Source of the DNA: Paraburkholderia sp. BL21I4N1
Lineage (GTDB): Bacteria > Pseudomonadota > Gammaproteobacteria > Burkholderiales > Burkholderiaceae
Assembly: GCF_002973525.1 (NCBI RefSeq)
Contig: NZ_PVEN01000015.1
Coordinates: 124,001 to 188,000, forward strand
DNA length: 64,000 nt
Direction: 5' to 3'
Position 1 is the stretch's first letter; each line of letters begins with the position of its first letter. Shown here one piece after another: positions 17,117 through 25,027 of the stretch. Below the pieces are notes generated by a model. The model did not search any database. It had not been told where the DNA came from and saw nothing but the letters and a program-made list of their open reading frames with translations. The position numbers were made by a program, and so were the translations under genes.

Positions 17117-18085
17117 TCAGATCAGTTTGCCGGGAAACTGGCTGTCGGGGTCCTGCATCGCGAGGCGCTGCCGGTCCATGAAGTCGCGCAGCGTGTCGAT
17201 GCCGCGCAGTTGCAGGATCGTGTTGCGCACCGCGGCCTCGACCAGCACCGCGAGATTTCGGCCGGCCGCCACCTGAATCGTGACCTTGCTGATCGGCAGG
17301 CCGAGGACGTCGACGGTTTGGCTTTCCAGCGGCAGGCGCTGGAATTCGCCGTCAGGACGGCGCACCAGTTGCACGATCAGCTTCAGCTTCATTTTTCGCC
17401 GCACGGCGGTTTCACCGAAAATCGTCTTGATGTCGAGCAGGCCGAGGCCGCGTACTTCGAGCAGGTTTTGCAGCAGCGGCGGGCAGCGTCCCTCGACGAA
17501 GTCCGGACCGAGGCGCACGAAATCCACGGCGTCGTCGGCAACGAGGCCATGGCCGCGGCTGATCAACTCCAATCCGAGTTCGCTCTTGCCGAGGCCCGAG
17601 TCGCCGGTGAGCAGCACGCCCATACCGAGAATGTCGAGAAACACGCCGTGCAGCGTGGCGCGGGGCGCGAGAATGCGCGACATGTACAAACGCAGGCTGT
17701 CGATCACCGCGGCGGCGGACATCGGCGTGGTGAACAGCGGCGTGGACGAGCGCGTGCAGCGCAGCACCAGTTCCGGCGGCGCGGCAACGCCACCCGCCAC
17801 CACCAGGAAAGGTGGCTCCAACGCGATCAGCTCGGCCATGTGGCGCGAGCGGTCTTCGTCGGTTTGGCGCTTGTAGTAGTCGATTTCGGCGTCGCCGAGC
17901 ACCTGGATCCGGTTCGGGTGGATCAGGTTCAAGTGGCCGACAAGGTCGGCGCTCGACGTGGCATTGGCGACCGATTCCGAAGAAAAGCCGCGCTCCCAGC
18001 CTTCATGCCCCGTCAGCCAGCTCAGTTTCAGCATGGCGGCGTTGTCGTCGAAAATGCTCTGGGCGTTGATGCTGGACGTATCCAT
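17117..18085 (-). CDS. hprK: HPr kinase/phosphorylase
   Basis: A 322-residue bifunctional enzyme that phosphorylates HPr-type proteins on serine and removes that phosphate. The Walker A loop GDSGLGKSELGLEL lies at about 161-174, preceded by the conserved HGVFLDILGMGVLL. The HprK signature EVRGLGLLDIKTIFG is at about 215. In betaproteobacteria the enzyme belongs to an incomplete PTS with a regulatory rather than sugar-transport role. It lies between ptsN and rapZ. A perfect 13-base palindrome abuts the ATG and overlaps the region that should bind the ribosome. Confidence 0.96.
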   Translation of the reverse strand: MDTSSINAQSIFDDNAAMLKLSWLTGHEGWERGFSSESVANATSSADLVGHLNLIHPNRIQVLGDAEIDYYKRQTDEDRSRHMAELIALEPPFLVVAGGVAAPPELVLRCTRSSTPLFTTPMSAAAVIDSLRLYMSRILAPRATLHGVFLDILGMGVLLTGDSGLGKSELGLELISRGHGLVADDAVDFVRLGPDFVEGRCPPLLQNLLEVRGLGLLDIKTIFGETAVRRKMKLKLIVQLVRRPDGEFQRLPLESQTVDVLGLPISKVTIQVAAGRNLAVLVEAAVRNTILQLRGIDTLRDFMDRQRLAMQDPDSQFPGKLI

Positions 18086-18098
18086 GAGTCAGTGACTC
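18086..18098. repeat. Palindrome abutting the hprK start codon
   Basis: GAGTCAGTGACTC is a perfect 13-base palindrome immediately upstream of the hprK ATG. GGAG, the likely ribosome-binding site, begins inside its distal edge. It could be an operator or chance. Confidence 0.4.
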
Positions 18099-18227
18099 CA
18101 GTGTGGACCGCTAGCCCGGCAACCGGGCGGCCGCATAAACGCGGTCCGCTCGCGTTGCGAGACCTTACCCGCGCGCGGATGGCCACCGCGCATGCGGATC
18201 AGCGGCGTGCGGATAACCGCCGCTACA

Positions 18228-18683
18228 TCAAGGTTGCCACTGAGTGAGCAGGCGATGCAATGATTCGCGGTCTTCTTCCGTGTGCAGGCGCTCGCGGGCT
18301 TCGCGATCGGACAGCAACTGGGCGATTTCCGAAAGAATTTCGAGGTGCTGCTGGGTGGCCTGTTCGGGCACGAGCAGGAAGATCAGCAGCGAAACCGGCT
18401 GACCGTCGGGCGATTCGAAGGGGATGGGATCGGCCAGGCGGACGAACGCGGCGAGCGGCTGCTTCAAGCCTTTGATCCGGCCATGCGGAATCGCGACGCC
18501 TTCGCCGAGCCCCGTCGATCCGAGGCGCTCACGCGCAAACAGATTGTCAGTGACCGTGCTACGGGCTATGCCGTTCTGGTTCTCGAAGATCAGGCCCGCT
18601 TGCTCGAATACACGTTTCTTGCTGGTGACCGATAGTCCGACGACGACGTTCTCGAGGGGAAGAAATTTGGCTAAACGATTCAT
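18228..18683 (-). CDS. ptsN: Nitrogen-regulatory PTS enzyme IIA (EIIA-Ntr)
   Basis: A 151-residue EIIA-type phosphocarrier of the nitrogen PTS. It receives phosphate from NPr and, in its unphosphorylated form, interacts with targets such as potassium transport and sensor kinases in other bacteria. The active-site histidine is in VAIPHGRIKG at about residue 67. The start MNRLAKFLPLENVVVGL (ATG 18683) matches the family, and the longer upstream frame is ignored. It lies 142 bases ahead of hprK and 334 bases after hpf. A TATAAT-like element near 18840 on the minus strand could give it its own promoter. Confidence 0.96.
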   Translation of the reverse strand: MNRLAKFLPLENVVVGLSVTSKKRVFEQAGLIFENQNGIARSTVTDNLFARERLGSTGLGEGVAIPHGRIKGLKQPLAAFVRLADPIPFESPDGQPVSLLIFLLVPEQATQQHLEILSEIAQLLSDREARERLHTEEDRESLHRLLTQWQP

Positions 18684-19017
18684 GTTGACAGGCGAAAACG
18701 TGGCCTGGTTTCTCCTCGCTGGGGCGTTTGATTGGCGTTCCATTCGTTCGATGCTCGCGGCGACGTGCGTTGGAGTCCGAAAGCACAAGACTCCTGCCGA
18801 CTTCCGTTAGCGCTGGCTTGACCCCGATGGTAACCGGAACATTATAGAACAGGGTGGCAACAGATGGTGCGGCGCGCCATCGATGCGCGACGGGTTTTTG
18901 AAGGATCGTTCGACGCCACACGATTCTCGCGGAAAAAGCGCTCGCGCAACGAAAAACCGCCCGGTCTCGGGCGGTTTGGCTAGGTTAGGGAATATGAAGC
19001 GGCGCTTCTAATTTGCC
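18684..19017. other. Intergenic region ptsN-hpf
   Basis: This 334-base gap holds the hpf terminator (18951-18977) and, closer to ptsN, a minus-strand TATAAT hexamer near 18840. I could not match a good -35 element at normal spacing. No ORF is supported. Confidence 0.6.
18951..18977 (-). terminator. Intrinsic terminator after hpf
   Basis: AAACCGCCC (18954-18962) pairs perfectly with GGGCGGTTT (18969-18977), and the minus strand continues with TTTTTC. Confidence 0.9.
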
Positions 19018-19374
19018 CTATTGCGGCGGCACGTCAATTTGCGGCGCCGGCTGATACTTGATCGCCTCGTGCGCATGGCCTTGCAGACGATCCTTGTGGC
19101 GTATCACCTGTCGGTCAAGCTTGTCGATCATCAGATCGATCGCAGCGTAGAGGTCGCTGTCACAGCTCTCGACAAAGATGTCCTTGCCTTTCAGATGCAG
19201 GTTGATTTCAACCTTTTGACGCTTTTCCTTTTCCTTATGGTTGTCGACCGAGAGGACCACACTGCCGTCGATTACCTGATCGAAATGTCTTAGCACCCTA
19301 TCCAGTTTGGTGATCACGTATTCGCGCAACGCAGGCGTTACTTCGAGGTGGTGTCCACTGATCTGCAGATTCAT
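19018..19374 (-). CDS. hpf: Ribosome hibernation promoting factor (short HPF)
   Basis: A 118-residue sigma-54 modulation/HPF protein that binds the 30S decoding centre and promotes inactive ribosome forms in stationary phase. MNLQISGHHLEVTPALREYV is the family N-terminus, and the basic segment KEKEKRQKVEINLHLKG is followed by DLYAAIDLMIDKLDRQV. The ATG at 19374 has GGAGAAG at a good distance. The C-terminal tail HAHEAIKYQPAPQIDVPPQ is short, so this is the short form, lacking the dimerisation domain of long HPF. It is downstream of rpoN, as in most proteobacteria. Confidence 0.95.
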   Translation of the reverse strand: MNLQISGHHLEVTPALREYVITKLDRVLRHFDQVIDGSVVLSVDNHKEKEKRQKVEINLHLKGKDIFVESCDSDLYAAIDLMIDKLDRQVIRHKDRLQGHAHEAIKYQPAPQIDVPPQ

Positions 19375-19544
19375 AGTGCTTCTCCAAGCTAATGGCCGCT
19401 TGTTCCGCACGATGACGTAGGTCCGGTCGATCTGTCGGCTTGCCTGAGTCGCCCCCCGGTGACTGACTTCTGGCAGGTCGCATCGGCCGGCCTGTCCGCC
19501 AACTGCGGAGCGGCCGGTAAATGCCCGCCACGGAAGGCGACGGG

Positions 19545-21059
19545 CTACAGAGACTTGCGCAGGTTGACTGCCGGAATCTTTAGTGCTTCGCGATACTTCG
19601 CCACGGTGCGGCGCGCGACCACGAAGCCCTGTTCCGCCAGCAGTTCGGCTATGCGGCTGTCTGAAAGAGGAGATTTCGGGTTTTCCGCTCCTATCAGTTG
19701 CTTGATGAGCGCACGGATCGCCGTTGAAGACGCCGCGCCGCCCGTGTCGGTCGAAACGTGTGATCCGAAGAAGTACTTAAATTCAAGCGTCCCGAATGGG
19801 GTCAGCATGTATTTACCGGTTGTCACACGCGAGACAGTTGACTCGTGTAGGCCTAGCGTATCAGCTATTTCCCGCAAGACCAAGGGGCGCATAGCAATTT
19901 CGCCGTGGACAAAAAAGCTCTTCTGACGTTCCACAATAGCTTGCGCGACCCGCAGGATGGTCTCGAAACGCTGCTGGATATTTTTGATCAGCCAGCGTGC
20001 TTCCTGCAGTTGCTGGCGCAACGAACCGCTACCCGGATCGCCCCGGTTATTGCGCAGAATATTGGCGTACAGATGGTTGATGCGCAGCTTTGGCACGACT
20101 TCCGGATTCAGTTCGGCCTGCCAACCCTGCGCCGTTTTGCGCACCATGATGTCGGGCACCACGTAGTCCGCTTCGGCTTTGCCGTAGGCGGCGCCCGGGA
20201 ACGGCTCGAGCGAGCGGATCAGCACGTGCGCGTCGCGCAGGTCGTCGTCGTTCGCCTTCAGGTGTTTGCGCAGACGCGTGAAGTCGCGCGCCGCTAGCAG
20301 TTCCAGATGGTGGGCCACGATGTCGAGCGCGAGCGTGCGCGTAGGCGACGTGTCGAGGCGCAGCAATTGCAGCTTCAGACATTCCGACGCGGAGCGCGCG
20401 CCCACGCCCGCCGGGTCGAAGCTATGCAGCAGCGCGAGCGCGGCATTCAGTTCGTCGGTGTCGACTTCGAGCTCGTCGGGCAGATCGGCCAGCACTTCGT
20501 CGAGCGTGGCGGCGAGGTAGCCGTCGTCGTCGAGCGATTCGATCAGAAACGTGATCAGCGCGCGGTCGCGTTGACTCGCCTGGGTCACGCGCAATTGCGC
20601 CATCAGATGGTCGCGCAGCGAAGTGCTGGATTCGTGAATTTGCAGCGGCGGTAAATCGTCGTCGTCCGACGCATTGCCGGAGCGGCCGTAGTCGTCGAGG
20701 TTCCATTGCGACGCGTCGCCGTTGCTGTCGCCCGAGAGGCCGTTGTATTCGTCCACGCCCTGCGGCTCGCCGTTTTCGGCGCGCTCGCTGCTACTGGACG
20801 ATGACGACGTATTGCCGCCCATCTGGTCGGGCGGCGCCGACGAATTGGGCGCTTGCGTGATCAGCGAGCCGTCCGCCGCCACGCGCAACGGGCTCGCGAT
20901 CCAGTCGTCCTCGTTTTCGAGGAGCGGATTCTGCGAGATCGCCATTGCGACTTCCTGCTGCAGTTCGAGCGTAGACAGCTGAAGCAGCCGGATGGACTGC
21001 TGCAGTTGTGGCGTCAGCGCAAGATGCTGCGATAGGCGGAGTTGGAGGCTGGCTTTCAT
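19545..21059 (-). CDS. rpoN: RNA polymerase sigma-54 factor
   Basis: A 504-residue sigma-54, which directs RNA polymerase to -24/-12 promoters and needs AAA+ activators. Region I opens MKASLQLRLSQHLALTPQLQ, the glutamine- and leucine-rich activator-responsive part. An acidic, Ser/Asp-rich region II (about 55-130) follows. Region III contains the core-binding domain, the helix-turn-helix IADTLGLHESTVSRVTTGKY, and the RpoN box ARRTVAKYREAL at about 481. It lies between lptB and hpf in the conserved order. The 184-base upstream gap contains a long imperfect hairpin at 21195-21237. Confidence 0.97.
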   Translation of the reverse strand: MKASLQLRLSQHLALTPQLQQSIRLLQLSTLELQQEVAMAISQNPLLENEDDWIASPLRVAADGSLITQAPNSSAPPDQMGGNTSSSSSSSERAENGEPQGVDEYNGLSGDSNGDASQWNLDDYGRSGNASDDDDLPPLQIHESSTSLRDHLMAQLRVTQASQRDRALITFLIESLDDDGYLAATLDEVLADLPDELEVDTDELNAALALLHSFDPAGVGARSASECLKLQLLRLDTSPTRTLALDIVAHHLELLAARDFTRLRKHLKANDDDLRDAHVLIRSLEPFPGAAYGKAEADYVVPDIMVRKTAQGWQAELNPEVVPKLRINHLYANILRNNRGDPGSGSLRQQLQEARWLIKNIQQRFETILRVAQAIVERQKSFFVHGEIAMRPLVLREIADTLGLHESTVSRVTTGKYMLTPFGTLEFKYFFGSHVSTDTGGAASSTAIRALIKQLIGAENPKSPLSDSRIAELLAEQGFVVARRTVAKYREALKIPAVNLRKSL

Positions 21060-21194
21060 GGCAAGTTGAGTTTCATTGTAGAGAGTTTGCCACGACCGCG
21101 ATACATTGCGACATTCGCAATTACGCGTGCGCCCGTTTTCGGCGGCGCCGGGCGCGAATGGCCCGGGTCAGGATGCTGATGTGCGGTTGCCGCA

Positions 21195-21237
21195 AAGGGA
21201 CCGGCGTATGCGCGTTGGCATAGCCGGGATGTCCCTT
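21195..21237. repeat. Imperfect long hairpin between lptB and rpoN
   Basis: AAGGGAC (21195-21201) pairs with GTCCCTT (21231-21237), with further inner CGGC/GCCG and TATGC/GCATA pairings. There is no T run, so it may be a weak lptB terminator or a structure in the rpoN leader. Confidence 0.45.
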
Positions 21238-21243
21238 GTGGGC

Positions 21244-22029
21244 TTACATGCGGAAGTGCTCGCCCAGATAGACGCGCCGCACGCTTTCGTTTTCGATGAT
21301 GTCGCTCGGCGCACCGGCGGCCAGCACGCTGCCGTCGCTGATGATATACGCGTGATCGCAGATGCCGAGCGTTTCGCGCACGTTGTGATCGGTGATCAGC
21401 ACGCCGATATTGCGCTGCTTCAGAAATTTAACGATCTTCTGGATTTCCAGCACCGCGATCGGGTCGACACCCGCGAATGGTTCGTCGAGCAGAATAAAGC
21501 TCGGATTGGTGGCCAGCGCGCGTGCGATTTCAACCCGGCGACGTTCGCCACCCGACAGCGACAGCGCCGGATTCTGGCGCAAATGCGCGATCTGCAATTC
21601 GTCGAGCAACGCTTCCGTACGGCTCGTGATGGTGTCTTTGCTGAGCCGCTTGCCGTTGTCTTCATGCTGCAATTCCAGCACGGCACGAATGTTTTCTTCG
21701 ACGGTGAGCTTGCGGAATACCGAAGCTTCCTGCGGCAGATACGACAAGCCTAGCGAAGCACGTTTATGGATGGGCAGCAGGCTGATCGACTTGCCGTCCA
21801 GATCGATTTCACCGGCGTCGAGCGGCACGAGGCCGACGATCATATAAAACGAGGTCGTCTTGCCGGCACCGTTCGGGCCGAGCAAGCCGACCACTTCGCC
21901 GCTTTTCACGTCGAGCGACACGTCTTTGACGACCGTGCGCGAACCATAGCGCTTCTTCAGATTGCGTACGACCAGCGAACTGCTGGTACCGGCCGGCTTG
22001 CGATTGGGGAGAGACGCGGAGGTGCTCAC
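21244..22029 (-). CDS. lptB: LPS export ABC transporter ATP-binding protein LptB
   Basis: A 261-residue ATPase that, with LptFG, powers extraction of lipopolysaccharide from the inner membrane into the LptC-LptA bridge. Motifs: Walker A GLLGPNGAGKTTSFYM (about 49-64), ABC signature LSGGERRRVEIARAL, Walker B FILLDEPFAGVDP and the H-loop VLITDHNVRETL. The start is GTG at 22029, overlapping the lptA stop as GTGA, a sign of translational coupling. A 20-residue leader precedes the ABC core, longer than in E. coli. LptF and LptG are not in this window. Confidence 0.97.
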   Translation of the reverse strand: MSTSASLPNRKPAGTSSSLVVRNLKKRYGSRTVVKDVSLDVKSGEVVGLLGPNGAGKTTSFYMIVGLVPLDAGEIDLDGKSISLLPIHKRASLGLSYLPQEASVFRKLTVEENIRAVLELQHEDNGKRLSKDTITSRTEALLDELQIAHLRQNPALSLSGGERRRVEIARALATNPSFILLDEPFAGVDPIAVLEIQKIVKFLKQRNIGVLITDHNVRETLGICDHAYIISDGSVLAAGAPSDIIENESVRRVYLGEHFRM

Positions 22030-22697
22030 TGATTCGGCGCTCCCTGGATCGAGTTGGACGGCGTGAGCGTGGCCGATGCACCGTTCAGCGGCGCGGCGCC
22101 GCCATTGCGCGGCGACAGCATGGCGCGCACGCGGCCGCTCGGATTACCCGGACCGGCAACATCCTTGCCCGCCTTCGCGGTGTAGAAGTCGTTCTGGCCG
22201 TCATAGGTAATCACGCTGCCGTGCACCTGGTCCATCACAGTGGCGAGGCCCTGCAGACGCTTCACCGTTGCATTCGTGGTGAGCGTGGTCAGGTCCTGCT
22301 TGCCGTCGTAGTCGATGCGGATCGCCGTGCCTTCGATGTACTCGTCGAGGCCTTCACGCTTCTGGCGGAAATACGACAGATTGCCACCGCTCGACGTGCC
22401 CGTGGCGTACTGATAGCCCTGCGGGTCTTGCGTCACTTCGACGCGATCGGCCTTGATCACGATCGTGCCTTTGGTGGCGACCACGTGGCCGGTGAAGATG
22501 TTGACCTGCTTGAGGTCGTCGTAAGTCATGTTGTCCGCTTCGATGTTCAGCGGCTTGTCCTTGTCGGCGCGGTCCGCGTGCGCAAGCGGCGCGAAGCCGG
22601 CGAGCGGCAACGCGACGAGCAGCGCAGCGAGTCCGGCACGCCACGCGGACAAAGCGCGCGAGCGGCCGGTATCAAAACGGGGGAACGATTCGTTCAT
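22026..22697 (-). CDS. lptA: LPS transport periplasmic protein LptA
   Basis: A 223-residue periplasmic bridge protein carrying LPS to the outer membrane. A signal peptide with a long n-region runs to about residue 41 (ending PLAHA). The beta-jellyroll OstA domain then shows KPLNIEADNMTYDDLKQVNI and GHVVATKGTIVIKADRVEV. The C-terminal tail after about 185 is Ser/Asn/Pro-rich and likely flexible. It overlaps lptB by four bases and follows lptC by 20 bases, so the three genes are expressed together. Confidence 0.95.
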   Translation of the reverse strand: MNESFPRFDTGRSRALSAWRAGLAALLVALPLAGFAPLAHADRADKDKPLNIEADNMTYDDLKQVNIFTGHVVATKGTIVIKADRVEVTQDPQGYQYATGTSSGGNLSYFRQKREGLDEYIEGTAIRIDYDGKQDLTTLTTNATVKRLQGLATVMDQVHGSVITYDGQNDFYTAKAGKDVAGPGNPSGRVRAMLSPRNGGAAPLNGASATLTPSNSIQGAPNQ

Positions 22698-22717
22698 GCA
22701 GTCACGCCTGGAATAGA

Positions 22718-23326
22718 TTACCCGGGTTGCTTGGGCGAGCTGCCACCGGCTTCGGACGGCGCGATCGCGCCTTTCACGTTGCCGAACAGCTGCATCACCC
22801 GGGTGACGTTGTTGTAATTCATGCCGCTGGCAGTCATCACCGACATGCCGCGCTGAAGTTTAACCGGCTTTTCAGTCTCGATCACATCGTCGTTGACCAG
22901 CACCTTAAAATGCTCCGAATCCGCCTGCATCTGCGGATCGCCGTAGCCAGGCGCCCGCAGAATGCGCGCATTGCCGTACAGGTCGACGATCGAGGCGTCA
23001 CCGTTCACCTTGCCGGTGTCGCCGGTCGCGGTGACGATCGGCTTGCCGGGCTGGAAGGCACGCATGGCCGGCTTGACGAGGTCGCTCAGTTCGTCGTCTT
23101 CGTAGTGAATCAGCGATTGAGCGGTCAGGCGGTATTGCGTCGAGCCCGACTGATCGAGTTCGGACACCGAGAAGTTGTCCGCGAAGTAGTCGGGTGTGTG
23201 CTCCTTGGGGCGCACCAGGTTTTCGTTCTGTCGCGGCAAGGTGGCTTGCAGCAGCCACCAGGTGATACCGGCGAGCGCGGCCATGGCCACGAGAGGGATC
23301 AGCGAAGTCAGGCGAAACTGGTTCAT
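22718..23326 (-). CDS. lptC: LPS export protein LptC
   Basis: A 202-residue bitopic inner-membrane protein that passes LPS from LptBFG to LptA. One N-terminal transmembrane helix (about 8-30, LIPLVAMAALAGITWWLLQA) precedes the periplasmic jellyroll, which includes PDYFADNFSVSELDQSG and the repeated GNARI and VNGDASIVDLYG segments. The C-terminal end is Ser/Pro/Gly-rich. The ATG at 23326 overlaps the stop of kdsC (ATGA). This is the order seen in E. coli (kdsD-kdsC-lptC-lptA-lptB). Confidence 0.94.
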   Translation of the reverse strand: MNQFRLTSLIPLVAMAALAGITWWLLQATLPRQNENLVRPKEHTPDYFADNFSVSELDQSGSTQYRLTAQSLIHYEDDELSDLVKPAMRAFQPGKPIVTATGDTGKVNGDASIVDLYGNARILRAPGYGDPQMQADSEHFKVLVNDDVIETEKPVKLQRGMSVMTASGMNYNNVTRVMQLFGNVKGAIAPSEAGGSSPKQPG

Positions 23327-23883
23327 CCGACGAGGCCTCGCTGTTCGCCGCTACAGGCTGCCGCGAGCAGCGCTTCATATTTGTGCTGGGCGCGCAGCAG
23401 CGTGTCGACGACTTCACGGGCCGCGCCGTGGCCGCCGCGTGCTTCGCTCACCCAATGCGCGCGTGCGATCACTTCGGGATGCGAGTTGGCGGGCGCCGCG
23501 GCGAAGCCGACCTTCAGCATGACCGCGAGATCGACCCAGTCGTCGCCCATGTAGCCGCATTCTTCCGCCGTCAGGCCGGTTTGCTGGAGCAGATCCGCGA
23601 AGGCCGCCGGTTTGTCCTGCACGCCTTGATAAACATGCGTGACGTTCATTTCTTTCGCCCGCACCGCCACGATGCCCGACTTGCGCCCGGTGATGATCGC
23701 CGTGTCGATACCGGCCTGGCGCAGCAGCTTCATGCCGTGGCCGTCCATCGAGTGGAAGCCTTTCATCGTGTCGCCTTCCGCCGTGAACAGCAGGCCGCCG
23801 TCGGTCAGTACACCATCGACGTCGAAAATCATCAGCTTCACGCGGCTTGCGCGTTCGGTAGCGGTCACAGGGGCGATGGCCAT
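23323..23883 (-). CDS. kdsC: 3-deoxy-D-manno-octulosonate 8-phosphate phosphatase
   Basis: A 186-residue HAD-superfamily phosphatase, C0 type without a cap domain, that releases Kdo from Kdo-8-phosphate for lipid A core synthesis. The catalytic motif DVDGVLTDGGLLF (about 21-33) has both aspartates, ITGRKSG is motif II, and GDDWVDLAVM (about 118) is motif III. Length is typical (about 188). The start overlaps the kdsD stop (TGATG) and its own stop overlaps the lptC start, so all three are translationally coupled. Confidence 0.96.
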   Translation of the reverse strand: MAIAPVTATERASRVKLMIFDVDGVLTDGGLLFTAEGDTMKGFHSMDGHGMKLLRQAGIDTAIITGRKSGIVAVRAKEMNVTHVYQGVQDKPAAFADLLQQTGLTAEECGYMGDDWVDLAVMLKVGFAAAPANSHPEVIARAHWVSEARGGHGAAREVVDTLLRAQHKYEALLAAACSGEQRGLVG

Positions 23884-24866
23884 CAGATCACCTTCTTCGA
23901 AAACAGGTCGTGCATGTTGAGTGCGCCGATCAGCTTGCCTGCTTCGTCGACGACCAGCATCTGATTGATGCGGTGGCGCTCCATCAGTTCCACGGCTTCC
24001 ACCGCGAGGTGATCGGGGCCGATGGTGCGCGGACCGGCAGTCATGACCGAGGCGATCGACAGGCCGCGGAAATCGCCGTCGCGTTCGAGCACGCGGCGCA
24101 AGTCGCCGTCGGTGAAGATACCGGCAACACGGTCGTCGCGATCGACGATCGCGGTCATGCCCATGCGTTTGGCGGTCAACTGGAACAGCGCGTCGCGTAC
24201 GGTGGCCTCGGGCGTGACTTTCGGCACCTGGTCGCCCGTGCGCATCACGTCGCGGACATAAGTGAGCAGGCGCCGGCCGAGTGCGCCGCCCGGATGCGAG
24301 CGCGCGAAGTCGTCGCGGCCGAAACCGCGTGCGTCGAGCACCACGACCGCGAGCGCGTCGCCGAGCGCGAGCGCGGCGGTGGTGCTGGCCGTGGGCGCAA
24401 GATTCATCGGACAGGCTTCTTTCGCCACCGCGGAATTCAGGTGCACGTCGGCCAGTTGTGCGAGACTCGACGACGGACGTCCCGTCATCGCGATCAGCTT
24501 CGCGCCCAGCCGCTTGATGAGCGGCAGGATCGCCACGAGTTCTTCGGTTTCGCCGGAATTGGACAGCGCGATGAAGACGTCGTCGGCCGTGACCATGCCG
24601 AGGTCGCCGTGACTGGCTTCCGCGGGATGCACGAAGAACGCCGGCGTGCCGGTGCTGGCGAGCGTGGCCGCGAGCTTGCGCGCCACGTGGCCGGATTTGC
24701 CGATGCCGGAAACGACCACGCGGCCACGGCAGCCCAGGATGAAATCGACCGCCCCGACGAAGCCATCGTCGAGTTGATCGCGAAGCGCGCGCACGGCGTC
24801 CGCTTCGATGTCGAGCACGTCACGAGCGAGCGTGAGTGCCCGGTCGCCATTGATTTTCGCTATCAT
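23883..24866 (-). CDS. kdsD: Arabinose-5-phosphate isomerase
   Basis: A 327-residue isomerase converting ribulose-5-phosphate to arabinose-5-phosphate, the first step to Kdo. The N-terminal SIS domain (about 35-190) shows GRVVVSGIGKSGHVARKLAATL, the catalytic-region HPAEASHGDLGM and LSNSGETEELV. Two CBS domains follow (about 205-325), with MTAIVDRDDRVAGIFTDGDL and LVVDEAGKLIGALNMHDL. It is the first gene of the kdsD-kdsC-lptC-lptA-lptB-rpoN series and is divergent from a Kef-type antiporter over 161 bases, so its promoter should lie there. Confidence 0.96.
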   Translation of the reverse strand: MIAKINGDRALTLARDVLDIEADAVRALRDQLDDGFVGAVDFILGCRGRVVVSGIGKSGHVARKLAATLASTGTPAFFVHPAEASHGDLGMVTADDVFIALSNSGETEELVAILPLIKRLGAKLIAMTGRPSSSLAQLADVHLNSAVAKEACPMNLAPTASTTAALALGDALAVVVLDARGFGRDDFARSHPGGALGRRLLTYVRDVMRTGDQVPKVTPEATVRDALFQLTAKRMGMTAIVDRDDRVAGIFTDGDLRRVLERDGDFRGLSIASVMTAGPRTIGPDHLAVEAVELMERHRINQMLVVDEAGKLIGALNMHDLFSKKVI

Positions 24867-25027
24867 TCGCGGAGTATAGCAAAGGCGCTTGTTCGCCGCG
24901 CCGGGCCTGCTGTGCCAAGCCGCTGCCTTTATTGCTGTTTTTTACGGCCCCTCAACCTTGTCGCACGGCGTTTTGCGTGCGCGGTTCCGCTGACGAACGA
25001 GGACGCTTTACCGATGCGTTTTTGCCG

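Noticed and set aside
18830..18860. TATAAT hexamer as a ptsN promoter
   Set aside because: No -35 element at 16-18 bases, so not listed as a promoter.
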